Source of the DNA: Orbaceae bacterium lpD04 | GTDB lineage: Bacteria; Pseudomonadota; Gammaproteobacteria; Enterobacterales; Orbaceae | DNA: 64,000 bases | Direction of reading: 5' to 3' | NCBI GenBank assembly: GCA_036251935.1 | Contig: CP133967.1 | Location: 939,488-1,003,487, forward strand | Part shown: positions 52,579-62,514 of the stretch, piece by piece | How positions within the stretch are numbered: position 1 is the stretch's first letter | Layout of the letters: every line of letters starts with the position of its first letter | Notes under the pieces: generated by a model | The model's database searches: none | Told to the model about the DNA's origin: nothing | The model's input: only the letters and a program-made list of their open reading frames with translations | Program-made: the position numbers and the translations under genes

Positions 52579-53031
52579 TTATTTTTTATGGTGAAGAGAG
52601 GGATCTTGTTTACAATTTCCACCAGCACAATGACCATACAAATATAAACTGTGATAAGTTAATTTAACGCCATATTGCTCTGCAATTTCTTTCTGTCTTT
52701 TATTAATTATTTCATCCGTAAATTCAAACACATCGCCACAATCTAAACAAATTAAATGATCATGATGATCTTGCGTCGCAAGCTCAAAAACAGCTTTACC
52801 ACCTTCAAAATTATGCCTTGTAACGATACCTGCATCGTCAAATTGATTGAGGACTCGATAAACAGTTGCAAGTCCAATCTCTTCACCCAAATCTAATAAT
52901 TTTTTATACAGATCTTCTGCTGTAACATGTTGATAATTAGGATCTTGTAATAATTGTAGAATTTTCAAACGAGGAAGTGTGATTTTTAATCCTGCATTTT
53001 TTAACGCAGCATTATTTTCTTGAACGGTCAT
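52579..53031 (-). CDS. fur: Ferric uptake regulator Fur
   Basis: Iron-responsive repressor. The ATG at 53031 gives 150 residues (E. coli 148). DNA-binding EEIGLATVYRVLNQFDDAGIVTRHNFEGGK is nearly identical to E. coli; metal sites HHDHLICLDCG and the C-terminal HCAGGNC are present. A short open frame overlaps its start (see uof candidate). Downstream of fldA as in E. coli. Confidence 0.97.
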   Translation of the reverse strand: MTVQENNAALKNAGLKITLPRLKILQLLQDPNYQHVTAEDLYKKLLDLGEEIGLATVYRVLNQFDDAGIVTRHNFEGGKAVFELATQDHHDHLICLDCGDVFEFTDEIINKRQKEIAEQYGVKLTYHSLYLYGHCAGGNCKQDPSLHHKK

Positions 53032-53104
53032 ATAGAACCCCAAATAATATACTATTTTGCTTTAAGCTATTATAGAAAATATTTACATAAAATAAAGCAA
53101 TCAT
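53012..53104 (-). CDS. Candidate uof-like upstream open frame overlapping fur
   Basis: 30-codon frame starting at ATG 53104 and stopping 17 bases inside fur (TAA at 53012-53014), in a different frame. E. coli has a comparable short gene, uof, through which RyhB controls fur translation. Here the ATG has no visible ribosome site, and a TATAAT (about 53069-53074) lies inside the frame, so a transcript from that promoter would miss the start. Position is suggestive only. Confidence 0.3.
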   Translation of the reverse strand: MIALFYVNIFYNSLKQNSILFGVLYDRSRK

Positions 53105-53192
53105 TTTGAAAGGATATTTCAATCTACCAGTATCAATGATCAAGTTATTAATAATTGTAGGTGAAAATTATCCTTTCAACGGTAAAGATAAG

Positions 53193-53705
53193 CTAGATTG
53201 CCATCTCTTTTGTAACTTGCTCAACCCATTGACTAATACGCGCTTCAGTCATATCCGCTTGGCGATCTTCATCGATTGCAAGACCAATAAAATGTTTATC
53301 ATCAACGAGGCTTTTTGAAGATTCGAAATAGTATCCTTCAGTTGACCAGTGACCAACAATTTTAGCGCCTTTAGGTTCAATAATATCTTTTATCGTTCCC
53401 ATAGCATCACAGAAATATTCAGCATAATCTTCTTGATCACCGCAACCAAAGATCGCTACAGTTTTGTTTGAAAAATCAACTTGTTCTAAATTTGGGAAAA
53501 AATCATCCCAGTCACATTGTGATTCACCATAATACCAAGTGGGGATCCCAAAAAATAGAAACTCATATTTCTCAATCTGTTCTTTAGTGCTTTTTGCTAT
53601 ATCATATAGATCTGCTTTATCACTTCCTAACAATTGCTGAATCTGTTCAGCAACTTTTTCAGTATTACCTGTGTCACTGCCGAAAAAAATACCAACTTTG
53701 GTCAT
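53193..53705 (-). CDS. fldA: Flavodoxin
   Basis: FMN electron carrier, 170 residues (E. coli 176). FFGSDTGNTEKVAEQI is the FMN phosphate loop; GIPTWYYGESQCDWDDF and FGCGDQEDYAEYFCDA are the isoalloxazine loops. Upstream of fur on the same strand. Confidence 0.96.
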   Translation of the reverse strand: MTKVGIFFGSDTGNTEKVAEQIQQLLGSDKADLYDIAKSTKEQIEKYEFLFFGIPTWYYGESQCDWDDFFPNLEQVDFSNKTVAIFGCGDQEDYAEYFCDAMGTIKDIIEPKGAKIVGHWSTEGYYFESSKSLVDDKHFIGLAIDEDRQADMTEARISQWVEQVTKEMAI

Positions 53706-53916
53706 ATTATTACCTTATCGTCATTATTTATTACATATTGTTGTCAATTATAACATCATGCAATAAAAAAACAGCAATAATGCAGCATTTGTTATAGATT
53801 TTTTTTATTAAGCCATTAGAAAACTACACAATTACCAAATATTGGATTAAACTGACAGAAATTTAACTCATATTGATTAGTATAAGTTTATTATCAATTT
53901 ATTTTGGAATATATCT

Positions 53917-55089
53917 ATGAATCTGCATGAATACCAAGCAAAATTTTTATTTAAAAAGTATGGACTACCAGTGCCAATGGGGTATGTCTGTCAATCAGTC
54001 GATGAAGTTTCGGAAACATTAGCCGAACTTACCGCACAAAATTCGCAAGGTAAATGGGTTGCAAAATGCCAAGTTCATGCTGGTGGGCGAGGGAAAGCCG
54101 GTGGCGTTATTTGTACTGATAACTTTCAAGAGATTAAACAATTTAGTGAGCATTGGTTAGGTCGCCGTTTGGTAACTTATCAAACTGATGAGCATGGCCA
54201 ACCAGTAAATAAAATTTTAATTGAACAAGCGTCTAATATTAATAATGAAATATATTTAGGTATTATTGTTGATAGAAGCCAAAAACGCATTGTTATTATG
54301 GTATCAACCGAAGGTGGGATGGAAATTGAATCGGTTGCAACAAATACCCCTGAACTTATTTTTAAAGTTGAAATTGATCCATTAATTGGCGCAAGTGCCT
54401 ATCAGGGACGAGAACTCGCATTTAAACTTGGTTTAAGCGGTAAGTTAATTAATCAATTTACTAAAATTTTTATGAATCTAACAAAGCTTTTTATTGAAAA
54501 TGATGTCTCTTTAGCTGAGATAAATCCATTAGTGATAACAAAAGATGAAGAATTAATTTGTGTTGATGCAAAAGTAGTACTAGATGATAACGCGCTTTAC
54601 CGCCATCCCGAACTGAGTATTTTACGCGATATTACTCAAGAAGATGAAAGAGAATCGATTGCAACTAAACAAGGCATTAGTTATGTGTCTTTAAATGGTA
54701 ATATTGGTTGTATGGTAAATGGTGCAGGCCTTGCTATGGCAACGATGGATATTATTAAACAATATGGCGGAGAGCCAGCAAACTTTCTTGATGTTGGCGG
54801 CGGGGCAACGAAAGAACGAGTGGCAGAGGCATTTAAATTAATCTTATCTGATAATCATGTAAAAGCCATTTTAGTTAATATTTTTGGCGGCATTGTGCGC
54901 TGCGATCTTATTGCTGATGGGATTATCGGCGCGATAAAGCAAATTGAGCTAACTATCCCGGTTGTTGTTCGACTTGAAGGTAATAATGCAGAACTTGCAA
55001 GAAAGATTCTTGCTGATAGCCAGCTTAATATTATCAGCGCAGAAAGTTTAGTTGATGCTGCGCAAAAAATATCTGCCGTTGCTAAATAA
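53917..55089 (+). CDS. sucC: Succinyl-CoA synthetase beta subunit
   Basis: ATP-grasp subunit, 390 residues (E. coli 388). [35 protein letters not shown] and [29 protein letters not shown] are family signatures. Forms sucCD alone: the 2-oxoglutarate dehydrogenase genes sucAB, normally in front, are not in the window. Confidence 0.97.
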   Translation: MNLHEYQAKFLFKKYGLPVPMGYVCQSVDEVSETLAELTAQNSQGKWVAKCQVHAGGRGKAGGVICTDNFQEIKQFSEHWLGRRLVTYQTDEHGQPVNKILIEQASNINNEIYLGIIVDRSQKRIVIMVSTEGGMEIESVATNTPELIFKVEIDPLIGASAYQGRELAFKLGLSGKLINQFTKIFMNLTKLFIENDVSLAEINPLVITKDEELICVDAKVVLDDNALYRHPELSILRDITQEDERESIATKQGISYVSLNGNIGCMVNGAGLAMATMDIIKQYGGEPANFLDVGGGATKERVAEAFKLILSDNHVKAILVNIFGGIVRCDLIADGIIGAIKQIELTIPVVVRLEGNNAELARKILADSQLNIISAESLVDAAQKISAVAK

Positions 55090-55104
55090 GGAAAGAAAAT
55101 AAAT

Positions 55105-55974
55105 ATGTCGATTTTAATTAATAAAGATACCAAAGTTATTTGCCAAGGGTTTACCGGAAGTCAGGGCACTTTTCATTCGCAGCAAGCACTTGCTTATGGC
55201 ACTAAACTCGTTGGTGGGGTAACGCCGGGTAAAGGCGGTAGTGAGCACTTAGGCTTACCCGTTTTTAATACTGTTAAAGAGGCTGTTGACGCGACGGGGG
55301 CAACAGCTAGCGTAATTTATGTTCCTGCTGCTTTTGGTAAGGATTCGATATTAGAGGCAATTGATGCCGGTATTAAATTGATTGTTTGTATTACTGAAGG
55401 GATCCCAACTCTTGATATGCTATTTATTAAAGAAAAATTAAAGCAAAGCGATGCGATTATGATTGGGCCTAATTGCCCAGGGATTATTGTTCCAGACCAG
55501 TGTAAGATTGGCATAATGCCAGGCCATATTCACCTTGCAGGTAAAGTTGGCATTATTTCGCGATCAGGAACACTCACTTATGAAGCAGTAAAACAAACGA
55601 CAGATATTGGCGTTGGGCAGTCAGTTTGTATTGGTATTGGCGGTGATCCTATTCCTGGGAGTGATTTTATTTCTATGCTTGCTTTGTTAGAAAAAGATCC
55701 TGATACTGAAGTTATTGTTATGATTGGTGAAATCGGCGGCACAGCTGAAGAACTTGCGGCTCAATATATTAAACACCATGTTTCTAAGCCAGTAATTAGC
55801 TATATTGCAGGTGTAACCGCTCCGACAGGTAAACGAATGGGGCATGCTGGGGCAATTATTTCAGGGGGAAAAGGGACTGCTGCAGAAAAAACTAAAGCGC
55901 TAGAAGAGGCTGGAGTCATTGTCGTTTCAAGTTTAATTGATATCGGTAGTGCAGTAAGGAAACAATTTAATTAG
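55105..55974 (+). CDS. sucD: Succinyl-CoA synthetase alpha subunit
   Basis: CoA-binding subunit, 289 residues. [19 protein letters not shown] binds CoA; the phosphorylated histidine is His247 in [10 protein letters not shown], the same number as in E. coli counting Met. Fifteen bases after sucC. Directly followed by cydA, where E. coli has the mng genes between. Confidence 0.97.
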   Translation: MSILINKDTKVICQGFTGSQGTFHSQQALAYGTKLVGGVTPGKGGSEHLGLPVFNTVKEAVDATGATASVIYVPAAFGKDSILEAIDAGIKLIVCITEGIPTLDMLFIKEKLKQSDAIMIGPNCPGIIVPDQCKIGIMPGHIHLAGKVGIISRSGTLTYEAVKQTTDIGVGQSVCIGIGGDPIPGSDFISMLALLEKDPDTEVIVMIGEIGGTAEELAAQYIKHHVSKPVISYIAGVTAPTGKRMGHAGAIISGGKGTAAEKTKALEEAGVIVVSSLIDIGSAVRKQFN

Positions 55975-55980
55975 ATTTTT

Positions 55981-55994
55981 TTGATAATAGTCAA
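55981..55994 (+). promoter_or_regulatory. FNR site of the cydABX promoter
   Basis: TTGATAATAGTCAA fits TTGAT-N4-ATCAA at nine of ten specified bases. With the -10 at 56017-56022 the site centres at about -41.5, the classical activating position. Confidence 0.7.
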
Positions 55995-56014
55995 TTTTTA
56001 TTGCGAAATTTTCG

Positions 56015-56022
56015 TGTACAAT
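56015..56022 (+). promoter_or_regulatory. cydABX promoter, extended -10
   Basis: TGTACAAT: -10 hexamer TACAAT with one base after a TG. It sits in the loop of an inverted repeat AAATTTTCG / CGAAAATTT (56007-56033). No good -35, as expected for an activated promoter. Confidence 0.6.
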
Positions 56023-56081
56023 AGCGAAAATTTTAATCATATAATTATTGTGGGCTTTAGGTGTAATTTTAGGGAGCTAAT

Positions 56082-57659
56082 ATGTTAGACATCGTTGAAA
56101 TATCAAGACTCCAATTTGCGCTAACTGCAATGTATCACTTCATTTTTGTTCCTTTAACATTAGGAATGGCATTTTTACTTGCTATTATGGAGACGGTATA
56201 TGTTGTAAGTGGTAAGCAAATTTGGAAAGACATGACCAAATTCTGGGGGAAGTTATTTGGAATTAACTTCGCTCTAGGCGTAGCTACTGGTTTAACAATG
56301 GAATTCCAGTTTGGGACGAACTGGTCTTATTATGCGCATTATGTTGGTGATGTTTTTGGTGCACCACTTGCAATTGAAGGCCTAATGGCATTCTTTTTAG
56401 AGTCAACTATGGTTGGACTTTTCTTCTTCGGTTGGGACCGAATGAGCAAAGGCAAACATTTAATGGTGACTTGGCTTGTAGCTGTTGGTTCAAACTTATC
56501 TGCGCTATGGATTTTAGTCGCTAATGGTTGGATGCAATTCCCAATTGGTTCTGAATTCAATCCATTAAACTCACGTATGGAAATGAGTAATTTCTTTGAA
56601 CTTATCTCAAGCCCTGTTGCGCAATTTAAATTTGCTCATACCGTTTCTGCAGGTTATGTGACTGGCGCTATTTTTGTTTTAAGTATTAGTTCATACTACT
56701 TATTAAGAAAACGTGATATTGCTTTTGCTAAACGCTCGTTTGCTGTTGCAGCAGTGTTTGGTTTTGTCATGTCTCTTAACTTAATTATGATGGGTGATGA
56801 AGCGGGTCATGAAATGACAACTATTCAACCAGCTAAGCTTGCAGCTATTGAAGCTGAATGGGAAACACATCCAGCACCAGCTGCATTTAATCTTATTGCT
56901 TTCCCATCTCAATCAAAAGAAGAAAACTTATTTGCCATTGAGATCCCTTATGTAATGGGGATTATGACAACACGTTCTTTGGATACAAAAGTGACTGGCT
57001 TGAAAGAGATTATGGCTGATAATGAAGTCAAAATCCGTAATGGTATTTTAGCCTATGAAAATCTAGAAAAAATTAATCAAGGTAATAACGATCCACGTAT
57101 TCATCAAATTTTCGAACAAAATAAAGATGACCTTGGTTATGGCTATTTAGTAAAACGCTTTACTGATAGAGATAATATTTCTATTTCACAAGCGACAGAG
57201 GCGAATATCCAAGCAGCAGTTAAAGATTCAATCCCTGCAGTTTGGCCATTATTTTGGGCATTTAGAATAATGGTTGGTCTTGGATTTTTAATGTTATTAG
57301 GTATTGCTATTGCAGTATGGATAACATTTAAAAATAAAATTGGCGAAAAACGTTGGTTACATCGTTTCTTCTTACTTATTCTTCCATTTCCTTGGATTGC
57401 AAGTGAGTGTGGCTGGTTTGTAGCTGAATATGGTCGTCAACCATGGGCTATTGAAGGGATTTTACCGACGGGAGTTGCAAACTCCTCATTAACTGCCGGT
57501 GAAGTTCTGTTTACATTGATATTAATCTGTGGGTTATATACGTTATTCTTGGTAGCTGAGATGTTCCTTATGTTTAAATTTGCTCGTTTAGGGCCAAGTT
57601 CATTAGGGACAGGTAAATATCATTATGAAAAAATGCAACCAGAAGTGACAACAGAATAA
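56082..57659 (+). CDS. cydA: Cytochrome bd ubiquinol oxidase subunit I
   Basis: High-affinity oxidase of low-oxygen respiration; 525 residues (E. coli 522), so the long-Q-loop form. His19 (AMYHFIF) matches the heme b595/d ligand of E. coli, and [16 protein letters not shown] is the quinol/heme signature. About nine membrane helices. RBS GGGAG. Confidence 0.97.
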   Translation: MLDIVEISRLQFALTAMYHFIFVPLTLGMAFLLAIMETVYVVSGKQIWKDMTKFWGKLFGINFALGVATGLTMEFQFGTNWSYYAHYVGDVFGAPLAIEGLMAFFLESTMVGLFFFGWDRMSKGKHLMVTWLVAVGSNLSALWILVANGWMQFPIGSEFNPLNSRMEMSNFFELISSPVAQFKFAHTVSAGYVTGAIFVLSISSYYLLRKRDIAFAKRSFAVAAVFGFVMSLNLIMMGDEAGHEMTTIQPAKLAAIEAEWETHPAPAAFNLIAFPSQSKEENLFAIEIPYVMGIMTTRSLDTKVTGLKEIMADNEVKIRNGILAYENLEKINQGNNDPRIHQIFEQNKDDLGYGYLVKRFTDRDNISISQATEANIQAAVKDSIPAVWPLFWAFRIMVGLGFLMLLGIAIAVWITFKNKIGEKRWLHRFFLLILPFPWIASECGWFVAEYGRQPWAIEGILPTGVANSSLTAGEVLFTLILICGLYTLFLVAEMFLMFKFARLGPSSLGTGKYHYEKMQPEVTTE

Positions 57660-57678
57660 GGCATGAGGAGTATTTATA

Positions 57679-58815
57679 ATGTTTGATTATGAAGTGTTAC
57701 GCGTCATTTGGTGGGTGATCATCGGCGTCGTACTAATTGGATTTGTTGTTACTGATGGTTTTGATATGGGGGTAGGTATTTTACTTCCTATCATAGGCAA
57801 GACTAATAATGAACGTAGAATTATGATTAACTCGATTGCCCCTCATTGGGACGGCAATCAAGTTTGGTTAATTACTGCTGGTGCTGGATTATTTGCTGCA
57901 TGGCCAATGGTTTATGCTGCATCGTTCTCTGGCTTTTATATTGCAATGATTTTAGTTCTATGCGCATTATTCTTTAGACCTCTTGGTTTTGATTATCGAG
58001 GCAAGTTAGAAACTTCAAAATGGCGTAATCTATGGGATACGGGTATTTTTATCGGTAGTTTTGTGCCTGCTTTGGTTTTTGGTGTCGCATTTGGTAACTT
58101 ATTACAAGGTGTACCTTTTGATATTAATACATTCCAACGTTCTTTCTATCATGGTAGTTTCTTTGGTTTATTAAATCCATTTGCACTATTAGCAGGTATT
58201 GTCAGTTTGACAATGATTGTTACTCAAGGTGGCGCTTGGTTACAGCTTAAAACATCGGGCGAGCTTTACTTACGAGCACGTAAAGCGACTCAAATTTCAA
58301 CATTAATTATGATGGTTGCTTTTATTTTAGCCGGTATATGGGTAACTTTTGGCATGCACGGCTATGAAATTACGAGTGTTATTAATCATAATGCAGATTC
58401 TAACCCGTTATTAAAAACAGTATCAACTGATACAACATGGTTAACTAACTTTAATAACTTGCCTATATTATGGCTTGTGCCAGTTCTTGGTGTTGTATTG
58501 CCGCTTCTAAGTGTACTGTTCTCTGCTTTAAATAAAAATGCACTTGTGTTTATCACTTCATCACTAACTATCGCTTGTGTATTGTTTACTTTTGGTATTG
58601 CAACATTCCCATTCATTATGCCATCAAGTTTAGCTCCGAATGTTAGCTTAACGATTTGGGATGCAACCTCAAGCCACTTAACATTAACCATTATGTTCTG
58701 GGTTGTTGTGATATTCTTACCAATTGTTTTACTATATACAATATGGTCTTATATGAAGATGTTTGGGCGATTAAATAAAAATTACATTGAAAAAAATGAT
58801 CATGTACTTTACTAG
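57679..58815 (+). CDS. cydB: Cytochrome bd ubiquinol oxidase subunit II
   Basis: 378 residues (E. coli 379), eight to nine membrane helices. TDGFDMGVGILLP and IAPHWDGNQVWLITAGAGLFAAWP are characteristic. RBS TGAGGAG; 19 bases after cydA. Confidence 0.97.
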   Translation: MFDYEVLRVIWWVIIGVVLIGFVVTDGFDMGVGILLPIIGKTNNERRIMINSIAPHWDGNQVWLITAGAGLFAAWPMVYAASFSGFYIAMILVLCALFFRPLGFDYRGKLETSKWRNLWDTGIFIGSFVPALVFGVAFGNLLQGVPFDINTFQRSFYHGSFFGLLNPFALLAGIVSLTMIVTQGGAWLQLKTSGELYLRARKATQISTLIMMVAFILAGIWVTFGMHGYEITSVINHNADSNPLLKTVSTDTTWLTNFNNLPILWLVPVLGVVLPLLSVLFSALNKNALVFITSSLTIACVLFTFGIATFPFIMPSSLAPNVSLTIWDATSSHLTLTIMFWVVVIFLPIVLLYTIWSYMKMFGRLNKNYIEKNDHVLY

Positions 58816-58847
58816 TTAAAACCCGAATAGAATAAGGAGAAACAGAT

Positions 58848-58952
58848 ATGTATTATGTTCTTTGGGCGACCGTTTTAGCCATAGCTTGTTTACTTGCTGT
58901 TGTGACTGGTGTGTGGATCGATCGCAAAATTGATGAAAAAAATCAAGACTAA
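58848..58952 (+). CDS. cydX: Cytochrome bd small subunit CydX
   Basis: 34-residue single-helix protein (E. coli CydX 37): N-terminal MYYVLWATVLAIACLLAVV membrane segment followed by a charged tail (DRKIDEKNQD). Ribosome site AAGGAGA before the ATG and its place directly after cydB support it. Required for stable bd oxidase in E. coli. Confidence 0.93.
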   Translation: MYYVLWATVLAIACLLAVVTGVWIDRKIDEKNQD

Positions 58953-58964
58953 TTGATTATATCT

Positions 58965-59007
58965 TACCCTAAAAGATTATTATTGATCTTTTAGGGTATT
59001 TTTTTAC
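58965..59007 (+). terminator. cydABX terminator
   Basis: 13-bp stem TACCCTAAAAGAT / ATCTTTTAGGGTA (58965-58977 and 58986-58998) with a T-run. Confidence 0.9.
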
Positions 59008-59009
59008 AT

Positions 59010-59045
59010 TATAATTAGCTGTTACAACAAAAAAATAACGATTAA
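59010..59045 (+). repeat. Repeated promoter-like element, copy 3
   Basis: TATAAT (59010-59015), six bases, then the same 24 bases as at 27186-27209, beginning TTACAACAAAAAAATAACGA. It lies just behind the cyd terminator. The stretch from here to 59277 has no other gene-like signal except the Fur box. Confidence 0.6.
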
Positions 59046-59181
59046 TCCTCGCTATTCAAGCCTTCAAGTTTATTAAATTTTCTAAAAAAATTAACAGAAT
59101 CAATATTATGGGCTGCTTTTAATGATGACCTTGATATATCGATAACTAACTCATAACATGTATTAATTCTTCAAAATATCA

Positions 59182-59196
59182 TGATAATGATTATCT
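59182..59196 (+). promoter_or_regulatory. Fur box upstream of the DUF945-like lipoprotein
   Basis: TGATAATGATTATCT matches the Fur 7-1-7 repeat TGATAAT-N-ATTATCA at all but the last base. TATAAT at 59215-59220 is the likely -10, so the box covers the -35 region, a repressing position. Confidence 0.8.
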
Positions 59197-59277
59197 AAAT
59201 TATGTGTTTTATGTTATAATTTTTTTACGTGGAATAAATTCTAAGTCGTTTATAATCAATATGTTAAAGGAAAATAC

Positions 59278-60780
59278 ATGAAACTTTTTGAGATATTAAG
59301 ACCTAAAAAAATTGCACTTTATACCGCTTTAATCCTCGGTTCTAGTTTTGTTGTTGTGGGATGTGATAATAGTAAAGCCCCTGTTTCAGTAGAAAAAGCA
59401 GCAGAAAAAGCAGCAGAAAAACCGGCAGAGATGTCACAACAGCAGCTATCTGACTTTATCAAAAATAGCGTAACTAACTTTATTACTAAATATAATCAAG
59501 TTCAGAGCTTTGCAGTTATTTCTTTGCAAAGCTTTACACCGAGTGCTGATAATAAGCAAATAACAATCGTATTAAGAACTGAGTTAGTTAATTTAGACGA
59601 CGATGATGATGAACAACCGATTATAATTGACCTAACTTATTTAATTACACCAGAGCAATCATTGCAAAATAATGCTTATGCCGTTGCGAAATTTGTTGCA
59701 CAAAAAATATCACTAGTGAGTGATTCATCAACACTTGATCCTGATTCATTTCCTGCATTTGTGAAACAATTTATTAATGATGCTGGATTAGCCGAAAACG
59801 GTTATGTTATGGCCTCTGGCGATATTCTATCGGATATTGTATCAAAGAATGGTTTTGATTATGTTAATGATAATGCTTATGATGATTTAAGTGCATTTAA
59901 TCTTGCGCCATCGAATTATCATTTCCAAACTAAAGATAGCATGAAGCTTATTGATGTTCATTATAGTTTGCCGTCACTTAGTTTTGAATTTGATGACACA
60001 AAAGTATTTATTAATAATATTAATACTCAGCAATTAGATCATTCATTTGATAAGAACTTTGCTTATACTGGGCAAAATTTTTATAAAATAGATTCGATAA
60101 ATATTAATGATGATGATAAAAATATTGCATTAAAAGATATCATCATTAATACAACATCAAATATCAATGATAGAGGATTTGGTAATCAATATGTGACATC
60201 TTCTCTTTCTGGTAATTTTCCTAATGCGGCAGGGCAACAAATTAATTTTTCAGCTAGTGGTAATGTAAAAGTTGAAAATTTAAATTTAGAAGCATCAAAA
60301 AAATGGAATCAATATTTTGGTAGTCCAGCTTTTGCATATGGCAGTAGCGATACGGAAAAACTAGAAATTTTGCGTGATGTATTTAGCGATGGTTTTTCTT
60401 TTGCTATCACAGATACGAATATCGAGATAGATGGTGCGAAAGGTAATTTTGATTTTTCGTTTGAAGTTGCACCAATGAATATTTCAAGTACAGCAAAAGC
60501 AAATGCCGTAATGATGCAGATTTTTAATAATTTAACTATTCAAGTTAATAGTGTAGTTCCAACTAAATGGTTCAACGTATTAGGTACTGGCATGAGTCAA
60601 GATAATTTAGATAAAACGATAAAACAAATGGTTCAACAAATTGATGCAATGGGTTACGACGGCGCATTAACATATGACGGTGAAAAACTTACTGCTCATT
60701 TTGATATTAAAAAAGGCAATGTATTTGTCAATGGTGAATTAAAAGGTTCTTTAATAAATACACTTGCTGCTTTTATGTAG
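59278..60780 (+). CDS. DUF945/YdgA-like lipoprotein
   Basis: 500 residues. The N-terminal hydrophobic segment ends in VVGC (lipobox), so it is probably lipidated; Asp after the Cys (CDNS) would favour retention in the inner membrane. A short linker with KAAE repeats follows, then a long soluble region. The C-terminal pattern (MVQQIDAMGYDGALTYDGEKLTAHFDI, GNVFVNGEL) resembles the end of DUF945/YdgA proteins; this is from memory and tentative. RBS AAGGAAA. Probably iron-regulated through the Fur box; own terminator follows. Confidence 0.62.
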   Translation: MKLFEILRPKKIALYTALILGSSFVVVGCDNSKAPVSVEKAAEKAAEKPAEMSQQQLSDFIKNSVTNFITKYNQVQSFAVISLQSFTPSADNKQITIVLRTELVNLDDDDDEQPIIIDLTYLITPEQSLQNNAYAVAKFVAQKISLVSDSSTLDPDSFPAFVKQFINDAGLAENGYVMASGDILSDIVSKNGFDYVNDNAYDDLSAFNLAPSNYHFQTKDSMKLIDVHYSLPSLSFEFDDTKVFINNINTQQLDHSFDKNFAYTGQNFYKIDSININDDDKNIALKDIIINTTSNINDRGFGNQYVTSSLSGNFPNAAGQQINFSASGNVKVENLNLEASKKWNQYFGSPAFAYGSSDTEKLEILRDVFSDGFSFAITDTNIEIDGAKGNFDFSFEVAPMNISSTAKANAVMMQIFNNLTIQVNSVVPTKWFNVLGTGMSQDNLDKTIKQMVQQIDAMGYDGALTYDGEKLTAHFDIKKGNVFVNGELKGSLINTLAAFM

Positions 60781-60844
60781 TAGGACTAGACTAATACAAC
60801 TGATTTTGCTATTTAGTCTATTCTTTTGTTTGCTTTAAAATTGA

Positions 60845-60880
60845 TAAAGACTGTTAGTTTAATACAGTCTTTATTGTTTT
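60845..60880 (+). terminator. Terminator after the lipoprotein gene
   Basis: TAAAGACTGT / ACAGTCTTTA, ten-bp stem with nine-base loop, followed by TTGTTTT. Confidence 0.8.
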
Positions 60881-61091
60881 AGGTAATAGGGTTTTTGCCT
60901 AAAATAAAAAACGTTAAGATCATGCTTTTATATATTGATAGTTTATTTAAATGATCATTTTTTATTCGGTATGATAATTTAATTAAAATTACTATTTAAT
61001 ATTGCTATAAAAGCGATAAACTATGACTACGAGCTAGAGCATATTACTTACTAATATGTATACTATTTAAATATTGATTATGGAGTAAATC
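60881..61091. other. Upstream region of the aminotransferase cluster
   Basis: AT-rich; a palindrome AAATGATCATTT (about 60949-60960) is the only notable signal. RBS TGGAG before the ATG at 61092. No gene seen. Confidence 0.35.
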
Positions 61092-62504
61092 ATGAGTAAA
61101 CCAACCTTCGATGCGTTAAAAGGTCGACCAGATGATGCAATATTATTAGCTGATGAAGCTAAGTATTGTTCTTTTGGAGATACAGTTCATTATGTCGAAC
61201 CACCAAAAATTTTTGATGGTTGCGAAGGTAGCTACATGTATGATAAAGAAGGTAAAGCTTACCTTGATTTACAAATGTGGTATTCAGCATGTAACTTTGG
61301 TTATGCTAATGAACGTTTAAATAATGTGCTTAAGCAACAAATTGATACTTTACCACAATGTGCAAGTCAGTATCTTCATCCAACCAAAATTGAATTAGCG
61401 AAAACCATTGCTCAAGGAATGAAATCACGTTTTGGTACTGATGGTCGCGTTCACTTTAATGTCGGTGGATCGCAGTGTATTGAAGATTCATTAAAAGTTG
61501 TGCGTAATGCAACTAACGGTAAATCATTAATGTTTGCTTTCCAAGGCGGATATCATGGACGCACCTTAGGGGCATCATCAATTACGTCTAGCTACCGTTA
61601 TCGTCGTCGTTATGGTCATTTTGGCGATCGTGCGATGTTTGTGCCATTCCCATATCCTTTCCGCCGCCCTAAAGGGATGACAGCTGAAGAGTATGGTGAA
61701 TACTTAGTTGCCGATTTTGCGCGTTTATTTGAAACTGAATATCATGGTGTTTGGGATCCTAAAGTTGGTCAAGCTGAATATGCTGCATTTTACGCAGAGC
61801 CCCTACAAGCAACAGGTGGTTATATTGTTCCGCCGAGAAACTACTTTAAAGGCTTGAAAAAAGTACTTGATCAATATGGTATTTTACTTGTTGTTGATGA
61901 GATTCAAATGGGCTTTTATCGTACTGGTAAATTATGGTCAATTGAGCATTTTGATGTCAAACCAGATGTTGTTGTATTTGCTAAAGCATTAACTAATGGT
62001 TTAAACCCATTAGGTGGTTTATGGGCTCGTGAAGAGTTAATTAATCCAACCGTTTTCCCTGTTGGGTCAACGCATTCAACTTTTGCATCTAACCCACTTG
62101 GTACTGCGGTTGGTTTAGAAGTATTAAAAATGACGTCAGAAAAAGACTATGAATCGATGGTTATGGATAGCGGTGCTTACTTCCTTGAAGGCTTAAAATC
62201 ACTTGAAAAACGCCATAAAGAAATTGGTGAAGTTGACGGCTTAGGTTTAGCACTACGCGCTGAAATTTGTACTGAAGATGGTTTTACTGCCAATAAAGCA
62301 TTAGTTGATAAAATGGTCGATATCGGTATGTCAGGCGATCTTGATTGGAAAGGCCAAAAAATGGGATTAGTCCTTGATATTGGTGGCTATTATAAAAACG
62401 TAATCACGTTTGCTCCATCTCTACATATATCTAAAGCAGAAATTGACCAAGGGATCGAATTACTTGATCAGTTAATTACTCGTGCTAAAAAAGAATTAGC
62501 TTAA
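61092..62504 (+). CDS. PLP-dependent class III aminotransferase
   Basis: 470 residues. Class III (ornithine/4-aminobutyrate type) fold: FQGGYHGRTLGASS binds the cofactor ring, VVDEIQMGFYRTG holds the PLP Asp, and the Schiff-base lysine is Lys298 in FAKALTNGLNPLGG, followed by THSTFASNPLGTAVG. Typical length. A segment rich in Arg/Tyr/Phe (SYRYRRRYGHFGDR, PYPFRRPKGM) and the unusual N-terminus keep me from assigning a substrate. The two genes behind it (FemAB/GNAT-like and arginase-like) suggest a small biosynthetic or modification operon rather than arginine or GABA metabolism. Confidence 0.82.
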   Translation: MSKPTFDALKGRPDDAILLADEAKYCSFGDTVHYVEPPKIFDGCEGSYMYDKEGKAYLDLQMWYSACNFGYANERLNNVLKQQIDTLPQCASQYLHPTKIELAKTIAQGMKSRFGTDGRVHFNVGGSQCIEDSLKVVRNATNGKSLMFAFQGGYHGRTLGASSITSSYRYRRRYGHFGDRAMFVPFPYPFRRPKGMTAEEYGEYLVADFARLFETEYHGVWDPKVGQAEYAAFYAEPLQATGGYIVPPRNYFKGLKKVLDQYGILLVVDEIQMGFYRTGKLWSIEHFDVKPDVVVFAKALTNGLNPLGGLWAREELINPTVFPVGSTHSTFASNPLGTAVGLEVLKMTSEKDYESMVMDSGAYFLEGLKSLEKRHKEIGEVDGLGLALRAEICTEDGFTANKALVDKMVDIGMSGDLDWKGQKMGLVLDIGGYYKNVITFAPSLHISKAEIDQGIELLDQLITRAKKELA

Positions 62505-62514
62505 GTTCGTTATA

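Noticed and set aside
53106-53318. 70-codon plus-strand frame over the fldA end and the fur leader
   Set aside because: Two thirds are antisense to fldA, no ribosome site or recognisable product.
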